A stretch of 64,000 nucleotides of DNA from assembly GCA_949282305.1 (NCBI GenBank), contig CASDPB010000060.1, forward strand, positions 1-64,000. The letters run 5' to 3'. Under the pieces are notes generated by a model that searched no databases, was not told the origin of the DNA, and was given only the letters and a program-made list of their open reading frames with translations. The translations under genes and the position numbers were made by a program. Positions within the stretch are counted from its first letter, which is position 1. The number at the start of each line of letters is the position of its first letter. This DNA comes from an uncultured Lentisphaeria bacterium (GTDB taxonomy: Bacteria > Verrucomicrobiota > Lentisphaeria > Victivallales > UBA1829). Below are positions 8,923 through 17,682 of the stretch, in pieces.

Positions 8923-9626
8923 AATTGAAACTGATTGCCTGTAAAGTGTTCAAGGCGGAACTGGATTTTCTGATTCCGGAGAGTCCGCACCAGCTGGAGA
9001 CGGAATATCTGGAGCTGGGGGAACATGCCAGACCGAAGGTGTTGCGTGAGAAACTTCAGCAGTGCATTGACGATTCCGTTCAGTATGATGCAGTTCTCCT
9101 GGGATACGGTCTGTGCGGCACTGCAACCGCCGGAATCACTGCCCGCAGTGTGCCGCTGATCCTCCCCCGCAGTCATGACTGCGGAGGAATTCTGCTCGGC
9201 AGCCGCAAACGTTTTGAAGATATTTTCAGAGCAATGCCCAGCACGCCGTTTTCTTCCATCGGTTTTGTGGAGTCGGGCGATTACTATTTCTCGGACGGAG
9301 AGCTGGTACTGGGGGACAGCTACAGCAGACTGGTGGAGGAATACGGGGAAGACAATGCCCGTTATGTTTGGGATGCGATGCACCCCAAACTGGACGGAAA
9401 ACCTGTGCCGGTCTATTTTATTCATACTCTTCCTTCTCCGAATGCCGTGAAGCAATGCCGTGACAGAGCCGCTGCGGAAGATCGTGAATTCCGTGAACTG
9501 GAAGGGGATCTGCGTCTGCTCCGCATGCTGATTTGCGGGGAATGGCCTTCGGATGAATTTCTGACTGTCCCGCCGGGAAAGACAATCCGGCAGGCGGGCG
9601 ACTGGAACTTGATTGTAACAACGTGA
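8919..9626 (+). CDS. DUF1638 protein of corrinoid operon
   Basis: A 235-residue DUF1638 protein. Conserved features visible are an N-terminal IACKVFKAEL, the GYGLCG motif and the LPRSHDCGGILLG motif with His and Cys residues suited to metal or cofactor binding. DUF1638 genes recur beside methanogen and bacterial corrinoid methyltransferases, but no activity is established to my knowledge. The start overlaps the activator stop (ATGA), implying translational coupling. It may help corrinoid loading, repair or methyl transfer; this is inference from context. Confidence 0.85.
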   Translation: MKLKLIACKVFKAELDFLIPESPHQLETEYLELGEHARPKVLREKLQQCIDDSVQYDAVLLGYGLCGTATAGITARSVPLILPRSHDCGGILLGSRKRFEDIFRAMPSTPFSSIGFVESGDYYFSDGELVLGDSYSRLVEEYGEDNARYVWDAMHPKLDGKPVPVYFIHTLPSPNAVKQCRDRAAAEDREFRELEGDLRLLRMLICGEWPSDEFLTVPPGKTIRQAGDWNLIVTT

Positions 9627-9765
9627 CTTCCGGTTCCTGAAAGTTGATTTCAGCCGGTGAAGCCTGTGCCGCGGCGGAATGGGGAAATCGGGGAAAGACG
9701 GATTTCCGTATTGTCTGCGGAGCTCCTGACCGGAAGTTGATCGCAAAGGAGGACCGGCTGCGGAA

Positions 9766-10239
9766 ATGAATTCAGAATCGGAATGTTCAGAAAATTTGGA
9801 TGTCGTTCTGCTGGCAAAATGGCTAATTCTTCTTGCCGCCCGGCGGAACTGTCCCGTCACCAATTCCAGGTTGCAGGTTCTGCTTTATTACAGTCAGGTA
9901 TGGCATCTGGTGTTTTACCGGCGCAAGCTGTTTAACGAGCCGTTGGAAGCCTGGCTGCATGGTCCGGCAGTCTTTCAAGTTTACAAGCAGTTTGAGTCCG
10001 GAAGTTTTTTAAGACTGCCGTCTCAGTCTGATCTGCCTGAAATACCCTTGCGGATCCAGAAGCATCTGTGCGAAATTCTGGAAGTTTATCTGCCGTTTTC
10101 CACTGGTGATTTGGAGAAAATGGTCAGGAATGAGTTCCCCTGGCAGAATGCCCGCCGGGGATTGGCGGAACGGGAGACTTCACGAATGCCGATTGCTGTA
10201 AAGGACATTTTGAATTTTTATGGTTCAGGAGGGAAATAG
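9766..10239 (+). CDS. Panacea (DUF4065/SocA-like) domain protein
   Basis: A 157-residue protein dominated by the Panacea domain. Typical features are the repeated aromatic core LLYYSQVWHLVFYRRKLFNEPL and the AWLHGPAVFQVYKQF segment; the first is described only in part here. Panacea is the antitoxin or chaperone-like domain of many type II toxin-antitoxin pairs and of SocA. AGGAGG lies about 12 bases before the ATG. No toxin-like gene is adjacent: the next gene, LysR, converges with a 3-base gap, and 139 bases separate it from the corrinoid operon. It could be a solitary antitoxin, a regulator or a remnant of a toxin-antitoxin pair. Confidence 0.82.
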   Translation: MNSESECSENLDVVLLAKWLILLAARRNCPVTNSRLQVLLYYSQVWHLVFYRRKLFNEPLEAWLHGPAVFQVYKQFESGSFLRLPSQSDLPEIPLRIQKHLCEILEVYLPFSTGDLEKMVRNEFPWQNARRGLAERETSRMPIAVKDILNFYGSGGK

Positions 10240-10242
10240 CCG

Positions 10243-11166
10243 CTATGTCGCAGATGGGAAATGATCTGTTTCCGGCATGAACTTTTCCCTGACCCGCTCC
10301 AGAAATATTTCGGCGGCTTTGGAGAACACCTGATACTTCTTCCAGACGAGATTGAGTTTCGATTCGAGCGGCGGAGACAGCGGCCGGAAGCAGAGCTGCG
10401 AGTCGCCGGAGACATTTACGAGTCCGTCGAGCGAGAGCGCGCAGCCGAGCCCTTCCTCCACCATCAGCGTCGCGTTGTAGACGAGGTTGTAGACGGCTAT
10501 GATGTTCAGTTTCTCAAAATCCTTGCCGAACCAGTCGATGCAGTCATTGCGTCCGGATTTCAATTGCTGCAGGAATTTTCGCGAGCAGATCAGCGGAACT
10601 TCCAGCAGGTCCCGGCGGGTGATGAAATCTTTCCGCGCCAGCGGATGATCCCGGCGCATCAGGATTCCCCGGACGTCGGCTGCCGGCAGATTGATGAAAT
10701 CGTATTTGTCAATATCAGCCGGCTGGATCAGGAGCCCGAAATCCAGTGTGCCCTTGTCGAGCCGTTCCGTGATGTCCGCGGCGCTGCCGCTGTGAAAATG
10801 GTAGCGGATCGCCGGATATTCTCCTTGCAGCTCCCGGATGACCTGAATGATTAACCGCATTCTCTCGGTTTCCGCTCCGCCGATGCGGACATCTCCGCCG
10901 ACCAGTTCGTCCATGGAGTTGAAATCAGCTTCGGTTTTTTCGACTAGCTCCATGATCTCCTCGGCGCGCTTTCGCAGGAACATTCCCTCCGGCGTCAGGG
11001 AAATCGTGCGGGTGCTGCGGGTGAAAAGTTTCTGCCCGAGTTCGTCTTCCAGATCCTGCAGTTGCCGCGAAAGTGTCGGTTGGGTTACGTGCAGATAGCG
11101 GGCGGCGTCGGTGATGGTGCCCTCACGGACGACGGCAAGGAAGTAACGCAGAACTCTGAGCTCCAT
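10243..11166 (-). CDS. LysR family transcriptional regulator
   Basis: A 307-residue LysR regulator. The N-terminal winged HTH (residues 1-60) shows the usual pattern MELRVLRYFLAVVREG and VTQPTLSRQLQDLE. A substrate-binding domain of two periplasmic-like lobes follows (about 90-295). I chose the ATG at 11166 because AGGAGA lies 7 bases upstream and the family starts at this Met; a longer frame to 11226 adds 20 unrelated residues. It is divergent from the esterase - aldo-keto reductase pair. A perfect palindrome at 11211-11227 in between is the likely binding site. It converges with the Panacea gene with only 3 bases between stops. Confidence 0.92.
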   Translation of the reverse strand: MELRVLRYFLAVVREGTITDAARYLHVTQPTLSRQLQDLEDELGQKLFTRSTRTISLTPEGMFLRKRAEEIMELVEKTEADFNSMDELVGGDVRIGGAETERMRLIIQVIRELQGEYPAIRYHFHSGSAADITERLDKGTLDFGLLIQPADIDKYDFINLPAADVRGILMRRDHPLARKDFITRRDLLEVPLICSRKFLQQLKSGRNDCIDWFGKDFEKLNIIAVYNLVYNATLMVEEGLGCALSLDGLVNVSGDSQLCFRPLSPPLESKLNLVWKKYQVFSKAAEIFLERVREKFMPETDHFPSAT

Positions 11167-11210
11167 GGCAGGTCTCCTGATGAAGAATAATCTATTATAT
11201 CTCTTTATTT

Positions 11211-11227
11211 CATGCTTTTCAAGCATG
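11211..11227. promoter_or_regulatory. Palindrome between LysR and esterase genes
   Basis: CATGCTT and AAGCATG form perfect 7-base arms around TTC. The site is 45 bases from the LysR start and 80 bases before the esterase start. LysR proteins usually bind such T-N11-A dyads in the divergent promoter, so this is the best candidate operator. Confidence 0.55.
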
Positions 11228-11307
11228 GAATTTCATAATTAATAAGTATTTGCCATTGCAGAAAAACGAAATATAATAAAAAGCAAACCAGAAAAGGAGC
11301 TGCAAAG

Positions 11308-12504
11308 ATGAGAATCAATCCGGACAGACACAGAATATTTTGGATCGCAGGCTGGGCATTGGGAACGTTACTGCTCGCCGGATGCGCGGGGACGGGCGAC
11401 CTGGAAAAACCGATCACGCTGAAAACGATGGGCAGTCTTTATTTCGGAGGGACGGTCACGAAACTCGATAACGGCGAAACTTTTCATGGCGATCACGGCT
11501 ATGCGCAGTATTTCATTCCCGCGAAATCGCGCAACTATCCATTGATCATGTGGCACGGCATCGGACAGTCCGGTCGCAGTTACGAATCCACGCCGGACGG
11601 ACGCGAGGGATTCATGGCGATCCTGCCGCGCCGCGACTGGCCGGTTTACATCATCGACCAGCCGCGGCGGGGACGCGCCGGGCGGACACTTGACACAAAG
11701 ATCATCAACGTCATCCCGACCACAATGCGCGAAAGCTCCGCGTGGAACGCCTTCCGCAACGGCATCTGGGATCCGCCGAAAGCGCCGTATTGTTATCCTG
11801 GAACGCAGTTCCCGCACGATCCTGCTTCCATCGACCAGTTTTTCCGCCAGCAGACGCCCGACACCGGCGCGGAACCGCGCACGTCCGATTACTACCGGTT
11901 CATGGGAAACACGATGGCGGAACTGCTCAGGCAAACCGGACCGGCAGTGCTGATCACCCATTCCAACAGTGGGAAATATGGCTGGTTCAGCGGGATGGCT
12001 GCGCCGGAGTCGTTGAAGGCGATCGTCGCCTTTGAACCGGGGCACATCGTGCTGCCGGAGAATGAGAAAGTGTTCGATCCGCCCGCCGGAACCGAGGACG
12101 CCGGGCGCAATATGCAGCCGATCCGGGTGGCGGAAGAGGAGTTCCGGAAACTCGCGAAAATACCGATCCTGATCGTCTACGGAGACAACATCGCCACCGA
12201 GCCGAGCACGATTTTCAATGTGAATATCTGGCGGCTCTCCAGCATCCGCGCGAGGCAGTTTGCCGATGCTCTCAACCGGCGCGGCGGAGATGTCCGGGTG
12301 ATCCGCCTGCCGGAGCTGGGAATCCGGGGCAACACTCATGCGCCGTTTGCCGATCGGAACAACCTTGAGATTGCCGATCTGCTCGAACGGTATCTGCACG
12401 AAAAGGGATTGGACGGGCGCGACCGCCCGCACTCCGGTCCGGCGCGGAAAGCCGTTCCTCAATACACGATTCCGTTGCAGAACGCCAATACACAGCAGGA
12501 ATAA
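11308..12504 (+). CDS. Alpha/beta hydrolase lipoprotein (esterase-like)
   Basis: A 398-residue alpha/beta-hydrolase exported as a lipoprotein: hydrophobic signal and lipobox LLAGC with Cys26. The nucleophile elbow is T-H-S219-N-S-G, a variant of G-x-S-x-G. A late Asp in IVYGDNIATEP and His in GNTHAPFADRNN complete a plausible catalytic triad. HGIGQSGRSYE may form the oxyanion region. AGGAG lies 8 bases before the ATG. It is co-transcribed with an exported aldo-keto reductase 11 bases downstream and faces a divergent LysR regulator. Substrate unknown; esters of plant or animal aromatics or sugars are possible. Confidence 0.85.
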   Translation: MRINPDRHRIFWIAGWALGTLLLAGCAGTGDLEKPITLKTMGSLYFGGTVTKLDNGETFHGDHGYAQYFIPAKSRNYPLIMWHGIGQSGRSYESTPDGREGFMAILPRRDWPVYIIDQPRRGRAGRTLDTKIINVIPTTMRESSAWNAFRNGIWDPPKAPYCYPGTQFPHDPASIDQFFRQQTPDTGAEPRTSDYYRFMGNTMAELLRQTGPAVLITHSNSGKYGWFSGMAAPESLKAIVAFEPGHIVLPENEKVFDPPAGTEDAGRNMQPIRVAEEEFRKLAKIPILIVYGDNIATEPSTIFNVNIWRLSSIRARQFADALNRRGGDVRVIRLPELGIRGNTHAPFADRNNLEIADLLERYLHEKGLDGRDRPHSGPARKAVPQYTIPLQNANTQQE

Positions 12505-12515
12505 GGAGACTGACA

Positions 12516-13679
12516 ATGAGTGAAACAGAAAAATCAGGCATGAGCCGCCGGGATTTCATCAAAAGCGCGGCGTTGGTCGGAGCCATGCTGAGCGTGTCTC
12601 CCGTGGTCGGCGGATGTGCCGCAGAGCTGGTGGGCGGCAGTGCTCCATCCGCTGGAAATACGGTGGAGAACGGCGGTCTGCCGCATCGCATCCTCGGCAG
12701 GGGAAGCGCGGCTCTTGAGGTTTCCGCGCTCGGCTTCGGCTGCATGGGACTGAACTATCATCGGAGCCGGCATCCCGATCAAAAGATGGCGATCCGGCTT
12801 GTGCACGAAGCGATTGACCGTGGCGTGACGCTGTTCGACACCGCTGAGAGTTACGGACCTTACACCAACGAGGAACTTGTCGGAAAGGCGCTGAAAGGAT
12901 ATGCGGACAAAGTGTTTGTCACATCCAAATTCGGGCACAAATTTGTGAATGGGCAGCGGGTGATGTCCGAGGAGGACAGCTCTCCCGCCAATATCCGCAA
13001 GGTCTGCGAAGAGTCGCTCCGCCGCCTGAACGTGGAGACTCTTGCCATATTCTACCAGCACCGCGCCGATCCGAATACTCCGATCGAAGTTGTCGCCGAA
13101 ACGGTGAAGGAGTTGATCCGTGAGGGAAAAGTTCAACATTTCGGGCTGTGCGAGGTCAACGCCGATACGATCCGCCGCGCCCACGCGATCCAGCCGGTTA
13201 CGGCGATTCAGAGTGAATACCATCTGATGCATCGGACAGTGGAGCAAAGCGTTCTGCCGCTGTGCGAGGAACTGGGAATCGGCTTCGTGCCGTACAGTCC
13301 GCTGAACCGGGGCTTCCTCGGCGGTTCACTGAATGAATACACGGTTTTCGACGCCTCGAACGACAACCGGCAGACCCTGCCGCGTTTCACGCCGGAAGCG
13401 ATGCGTGCCAATCTGCGCATCGTCGAAGTGCTGCACTCCTTCGGACGGACACGCGGAATCACTGCCGCCCAGATTGCCCAGGCGTGGCTGCTGAACAAAA
13501 AGCCGTGGATCGTTCCCATTACCGGAACAACGAAACTTTCCCATCTTGAGGAAAATCTGCACTCGCTGGAAATCCGCTTCTCTCCGGCGGAGATGCGGGA
13601 ACTGGAGAATGCCGTTGCCGCAATTCCCATTGTCGGCAGCCGCTACAATGCCGAACAGGAAGCCAAAGTGCAGAAATGA
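12516..13679 (+). CDS. Tat-exported aldo-keto reductase
   Basis: A 387-residue aldo-keto reductase. The N-terminus has a twin-arginine signal (SRRDFIK) followed by a lipobox-like VGGC with Cys34, so the protein is probably folded with cofactor before export and may be lipid-anchored. The barrel begins near residue 55. The catalytic tetrad is visible as D108 and Y113 (FDTAESYG), K138 (VTSKFG) and H182 (FYQHR). The C-terminal NADP-binding region contains PITGTTKLSHLEEN. AAGGAG lies 7 bases before the start. An extracytoplasmic NADPH enzyme is unusual because the cofactor must be retained or co-exported. Partner of the upstream lipoprotein esterase. Confidence 0.9.
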   Translation: MSETEKSGMSRRDFIKSAALVGAMLSVSPVVGGCAAELVGGSAPSAGNTVENGGLPHRILGRGSAALEVSALGFGCMGLNYHRSRHPDQKMAIRLVHEAIDRGVTLFDTAESYGPYTNEELVGKALKGYADKVFVTSKFGHKFVNGQRVMSEEDSSPANIRKVCEESLRRLNVETLAIFYQHRADPNTPIEVVAETVKELIREGKVQHFGLCEVNADTIRRAHAIQPVTAIQSEYHLMHRTVEQSVLPLCEELGIGFVPYSPLNRGFLGGSLNEYTVFDASNDNRQTLPRFTPEAMRANLRIVEVLHSFGRTRGITAAQIAQAWLLNKKPWIVPITGTTKLSHLEENLHSLEIRFSPAEMRELENAVAAIPIVGSRYNAEQEAKVQK

Positions 13680-13713
13680 CAATCGGCGGGGGGCGGAACT
13701 TGAACCGGAAGGC

Positions 13714-14700
13714 TTATGGCGGAGAAGTTTTCTTTTCCGCCGCAAGCCTGAAACCCACTGTTCCATAGCGCCCTTTCGGGTTTCTGCCCTCGCCGCGATA
13801 TGACGTCCGGCAACTGTTCCTGCCGGCATACCATGATCCGCCGCGAATCGCTTTTACTCTTTTCCCCCGTTCCGCTCCGTTTGCCGCAATAATATCGGAG
13901 CTGGTCCATTCCCACGCATTGCCCGCCATATCGAAACAGCCGTAAAAACTTTTCCCGTCCGGATAGAAGTCGACGGGGGTGGTAAAGCCGCCGCGGAGAA
14001 CAAGCTCCCGGAACAGATCCGTATAAACAAAGCCGGTGTAATTCCGATGATCGATCCATCCGCGGACTTTACCGGACGCATCGACGGAAAGCAGATCCGA
14101 TAATCTGATCTGTCTGCCCCGCTGTGCTGATTTCCTGTGAATGAACGTCAATTGTCTTTCGGGATGGTTCTTCAGATAATATGCCGCCGCAACGGCATTG
14201 AAATTGAAGCGCGATATGAGAACGGCGTCTTTCAGATGCACACCGGAATGATTTCCCCAGGGAAATTCCAGGTGTTCCGGTCCCGCGGCGGCATTTTCCC
14301 ATTCCGCTTCGGAAGGAAGCCGGAAATTCCAGCCGGGGTATTTTTTCCCGAGCCATTTGCAGTAAGCCTCCGCATCCGAATAGGAGACCTCAAGCACGGG
14401 ATGTTTTTCCCTGCCCGGAGGAAATCTGCCGTTTTTCCAGTATCCCGGGGTGCGGTGTCCTGTTTCGGCGGTAAATCTTGCATATTCGGCATTGGTGACT
14501 GGATATATTGCCAGATAGTAGTCGGAGGCGACAGGCGATTTTTCGCCCCGTTCCCGGCTGTGCGGAGAGCATTTCCGGATAAAGGCGAATTCCGGATTTG
14601 CCGGTATCTTCACAAGAAAACGCTCCGGCGGCATTTTCTCCTGTCCTGCGGCAAGCAGAGCGGTGATGAACAACAGCATTGCCAGGATGCAGCGCTTCAT
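13714..14700 (-). CDS. Exported SUMF1/FGE-domain protein 1
   Basis: A 328-residue secreted protein with a signal peptide (about residues 1-19) and a C-terminal formylglycine-generating-enzyme-like fold. Visible motifs are PVTNAEYARF, RLPSEAEWENAA, GNAWEWTSS and GGSWYAGRNSC ending in VGFRL. Active FGE uses two cysteines in the GGSxxC...xxC segment. Here only the second is present; the first is Ala. Sulfatase maturation is therefore doubtful, and no sulfatase is encoded in this window. AAGGAGG lies 6 bases before the ATG. It converges with the aldo-keto reductase gene with a 34-base gap. Confidence 0.85.
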   Translation of the reverse strand: MKRCILAMLLFITALLAAGQEKMPPERFLVKIPANPEFAFIRKCSPHSRERGEKSPVASDYYLAIYPVTNAEYARFTAETGHRTPGYWKNGRFPPGREKHPVLEVSYSDAEAYCKWLGKKYPGWNFRLPSEAEWENAAAGPEHLEFPWGNHSGVHLKDAVLISRFNFNAVAAAYYLKNHPERQLTFIHRKSAQRGRQIRLSDLLSVDASGKVRGWIDHRNYTGFVYTDLFRELVLRGGFTTPVDFYPDGKSFYGCFDMAGNAWEWTSSDIIAANGAERGKRVKAIRGGSWYAGRNSCRTSYRGEGRNPKGRYGTVGFRLAAEKKTSPP

Positions 14701-14888
14701 ATCAATCCTCCTTTTCGTTATTCGGCAGATGTCTGTCCGGATAACGCCTGACCATCCTGATTTATTGTGTCCGATGCGCCGTCTTGGACATTTTCCGCAG
14801 TATTTTCATGCGAGATCCGGATTCCGGATGTATTTCGGAAGTCCTGCATGTATATTACATGACGGAGAAAACGAAGAGGAGAATGTCC

Positions 14889-15422
14889 ATGCAGTATATC
14901 AGACGCTATGAGTCCCCGCTCGGCGGCGTTTTGCTTGCCTGCGATGATGCCGGATTGACCGGGCTGTGGTTTGAGGGACAGAAATATTTTGCCCGCGGTC
15001 TCAGCCCGGAGCATAAGGAAAAAGATCATCCTCATTTTGAACAGGCTGTCCGCTGGCTTGACATTTATTTTTCGGGCCGGGAACCGGATTTCATGCCGCC
15101 GCTTCATCTGACCGGCTCCCCTTTTCAGCTTGCGGTCTGGGAGGTTCTGCGCCGGATTCCATATGGAACCGTAGCAACTTACGGGGATATCTCGCAGATC
15201 ATTGCCCGCCGGAGAGGGGTGCCCCGGATGTCCGCGCAGGCGGTCGGCGGTGCGGTTGGGCATAATGAAATATCCATTATTGTGCCCTGTCACCGGGTGG
15301 TTGGAACGAACGGCAGTCTGACTGGATATGCCGGAGGGATTCAAAAGAAAATCCGTCTGCTTGCTCTGGAGAAGGTGAACCTGGAGAAACTGTTCATTCC
15401 CTCCGGCGGTTCCGCGCTTTGA
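14889..15422 (+). CDS. ogt: Methylated-DNA-protein-cysteine methyltransferase
   Basis: A 177-residue DNA repair protein that moves methyl groups from O6-methylguanine to its own cysteine. The PCHR motif with the acceptor C134 is intact, followed by VVGTNGSLTGYAGG. The HTH region RMSAQAVGGAVGHN precedes it. I chose the ATG at 14889 (MQYIRRYESPLGG) because AGGAG lies 7 bases upstream and homologues start with this strand. An upstream in-frame extension to 14784 adds unrelated residues. It stands alone on the plus strand between minus-strand genes and converges with the kinase gene with 16 bases between stops. Confidence 0.95.
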   Translation: MQYIRRYESPLGGVLLACDDAGLTGLWFEGQKYFARGLSPEHKEKDHPHFEQAVRWLDIYFSGREPDFMPPLHLTGSPFQLAVWEVLRRIPYGTVATYGDISQIIARRRGVPRMSAQAVGGAVGHNEISIIVPCHRVVGTNGSLTGYAGGIQKKIRLLALEKVNLEKLFIPSGGSAL

Positions 15423-15438
15423 AGATGACGGCGGCAGG

Positions 15439-17682
15439 TTAGCGGAAACGGTTCTTTTTTTCTTCCAGCTCTTTTTGGAATTCCGGCAGTCTCGGACCGT
15501 GATAACAGTCCAGCTGCCGACGGATTTTCTCCTGAAGCGATGCTGCCTCATCGTGCTGTCCGCTGCGCAGGAGCAGTTCCAGACGGCGGATTTGAAGGTG
15601 CAGAAGATTTTCTTTCACCGCATCGGATATTTCCGGGTTGTAAAAGAGAATTTCCAGAATGTTGAGAAGGCGGTCCGCCTCTTTTCCGGCTTTGGCGTTT
15701 TCTCCGTTTCTGCGCAGATATTCGGTATATCGTCTGTGCAGCCGAACCACTGCGGAGACAATCTGCGGATCGTTCGGCCAGCATCCGAGAAGTCTTTCCG
15801 AAAGATTCATCGTGTCGGTCAGTTCCCGTCTGTCTGTCCGGAAAGACCGGGGAAGGTGAAGTTTCCGCAACATCAGTTCGACTGCGGCAAGCCCGTATTC
15901 CGGCCGTTCAGGATAAGCATCGGCAAGCTGCAGAAGCAGAACGGAGGCGTTCGGTTCGATGCCGGGGATGCGCTTTTTGCGGAACAGGCGCGGATTGCTT
16001 CCCAGAAGCTGTGCGTATTGAAACCGGTAATCCGGGTTGTCCGTATGATCTGCCAGCAGAGATTCCAGAATTTGAAATGCTTCGGCGCATTCTTCACTTG
16101 CGGGAGAGGCGGACAGTTCCAGCAGTGCGCGGGCGACTTCAAAACGATCCGCTTCCCGCCCGGATGCCGCGAAGCGGGCGACTACCTGCCGGAAGAGTTC
16201 CGCCGCTTCTTTCTCCCTGCCCAGTTTTTTCAACGCGGCGGCAAGCCGGTTGACGGGAAAGGCGTCCTGCCTGAGTTTCGTCATGTTCCGGAATGCCTCC
16301 GCCGCGAGCTCATAGCTTCCAGCACGCAGCGCGCATTCTCCGACAACGGCGTTGGCTTCACAGATTCTTGAATCCGGAAGATTGCGTTCTTCGGCGATCA
16401 TCCGGTAGTAGGGCAGCAGAGCGGAAAGCAGCTGTGTGTTTTTCTGTGACGGCGGCTGTTCCGCAATCCGGGCGAATACTTGTGACAATGTGGCATCTGC
16501 GACGGCGGCATTCCGTTCCGCCAGCTTCAGCGCCGCCGCAGTCCTGCAGTAACCGATGACCAGTGCGGCGGCAAGGGCCGCTGTGCAGACCGCCGTTGCC
16601 GCGGTCAGTGCGGTGACTGCCGGTTTACGCTTTGCCCACAGCACAAATCGTCTTGCCGGAGACGGCACCGCGGCATTGACCGGTTCGTGATTCAGAAAAT
16701 GCTGCAAATCCTCTGCAAGTTCATCCATATTCCGGTAACGGTCTTCCGGATGGTAGCTGATGCTTTTGTTGATGATGGCGGAGAGATCCGGTTCTCCGCA
16801 TTTCAGCGGCGGAACCGGTTTCCCGCAGATTCTTGCCGTCAGTTCCTCCGGTGTCCGTTCCGGAAGAAGAGGAGCTTTTGCAATGAGCTCATAGAGAGTT
16901 GCGCCGAGGGAATACTGGTCGGCGGAAAAGGTGTTGACTCCGTGTGCCAGGCGTTCCGGCGACATGTAGCGCAGAGTTCCGCTCCGGGAACCTTCCGCTT
17001 CAATGAACCGACTGTCCTCCCGCAGGGCGAAGGCAAGTCCGAAATCGCCGACATGGACTTCTCCCGCGGCGTCAAGCAGCAGGTTTGCCGGTTTGACGTC
17101 CCTGTGCATAATGCCGCAGCTGTGCGCATACGCCAGCGCCTTTGCCGCCTGGAGTCCGATCCGGGCGATTTCGCGCGGATCGCTGAACTTGCACCGGTCG
17201 AGTCCCCTGCCTTCGATCAGTTCCATGGCGTAGTAGCAGCATTCCCGGCTGCATCCGGCGCTTAGAATCTTGACGATGTTCGGATGATGGAGCATGGCGA
17301 TGACGCGCGCTTCCTTTTCAAACCGGCTGCGCTGAGAGGCATCCTTCAGCAACGGGGATGACAATAGTTTGACGGCGACTTTTCTGTTCAGGGAAACCTG
17401 CAGTGCTTCAAACACGACGCCCATGCCGCCGCTCCCGATTTTCCGGATGAGCCGGTAATCGGAGTCCGGCAGATTCGGCGTGTCGGAAGAGCGCGGGGAG
17501 GACGGCGCCGTTTTCTCCTTCCGCATGTCTTCCATTTCCGCGATCAGCGGCAGAATCCGCAGCAGTTCCGCGGTGTGCTCCGGATAACCTGCGGCGAATG
17601 CGTCAACATCCGGTGCGTCGCCGGCGCGGAGACGGTCCAGAAATTGTTCGAGCAGGACTTCCAGGGGGATGTTTTCATTCAT
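15439..17682 (-). CDS. Membrane Ser/Thr protein kinase, PknB-like
   Basis: A 747-residue Hanks-type kinase. A short N-terminal region (1-73) is followed by a kinase domain (about 75-335) with glycine loop GSGGMGVVF, the VAVK lysine, catalytic HRDVKPANLLL, DFGLAF and SPERL. One transmembrane helix follows near residues 357-381. The C-terminal 360 residues are helical and repeat-like, probably TPR-related and extracytoplasmic. Its ATG overlaps the TGA of the ECF sigma factor gene, so the two are translationally coupled. ECF - kinase pairs are a known arrangement in Planctomycetes. Likely role: sense a signal outside or at the membrane and phosphorylate the sigma factor or FHA proteins; that link is inference. 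Confidence 0.92.
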   Translation of the reverse strand: MNENIPLEVLLEQFLDRLRAGDAPDVDAFAAGYPEHTAELLRILPLIAEMEDMRKEKTAPSSPRSSDTPNLPDSDYRLIRKIGSGGMGVVFEALQVSLNRKVAVKLLSSPLLKDASQRSRFEKEARVIAMLHHPNIVKILSAGCSRECCYYAMELIEGRGLDRCKFSDPREIARIGLQAAKALAYAHSCGIMHRDVKPANLLLDAAGEVHVGDFGLAFALREDSRFIEAEGSRSGTLRYMSPERLAHGVNTFSADQYSLGATLYELIAKAPLLPERTPEELTARICGKPVPPLKCGEPDLSAIINKSISYHPEDRYRNMDELAEDLQHFLNHEPVNAAVPSPARRFVLWAKRKPAVTALTAATAVCTAALAAALVIGYCRTAAALKLAERNAAVADATLSQVFARIAEQPPSQKNTQLLSALLPYYRMIAEERNLPDSRICEANAVVGECALRAGSYELAAEAFRNMTKLRQDAFPVNRLAAALKKLGREKEAAELFRQVVARFAASGREADRFEVARALLELSASPASEECAEAFQILESLLADHTDNPDYRFQYAQLLGSNPRLFRKKRIPGIEPNASVLLLQLADAYPERPEYGLAAVELMLRKLHLPRSFRTDRRELTDTMNLSERLLGCWPNDPQIVSAVVRLHRRYTEYLRRNGENAKAGKEADRLLNILEILFYNPEISDAVKENLLHLQIRRLELLLRSGQHDEAASLQEKIRRQLDCYHGPRLPEFQKELEEKKNRFR

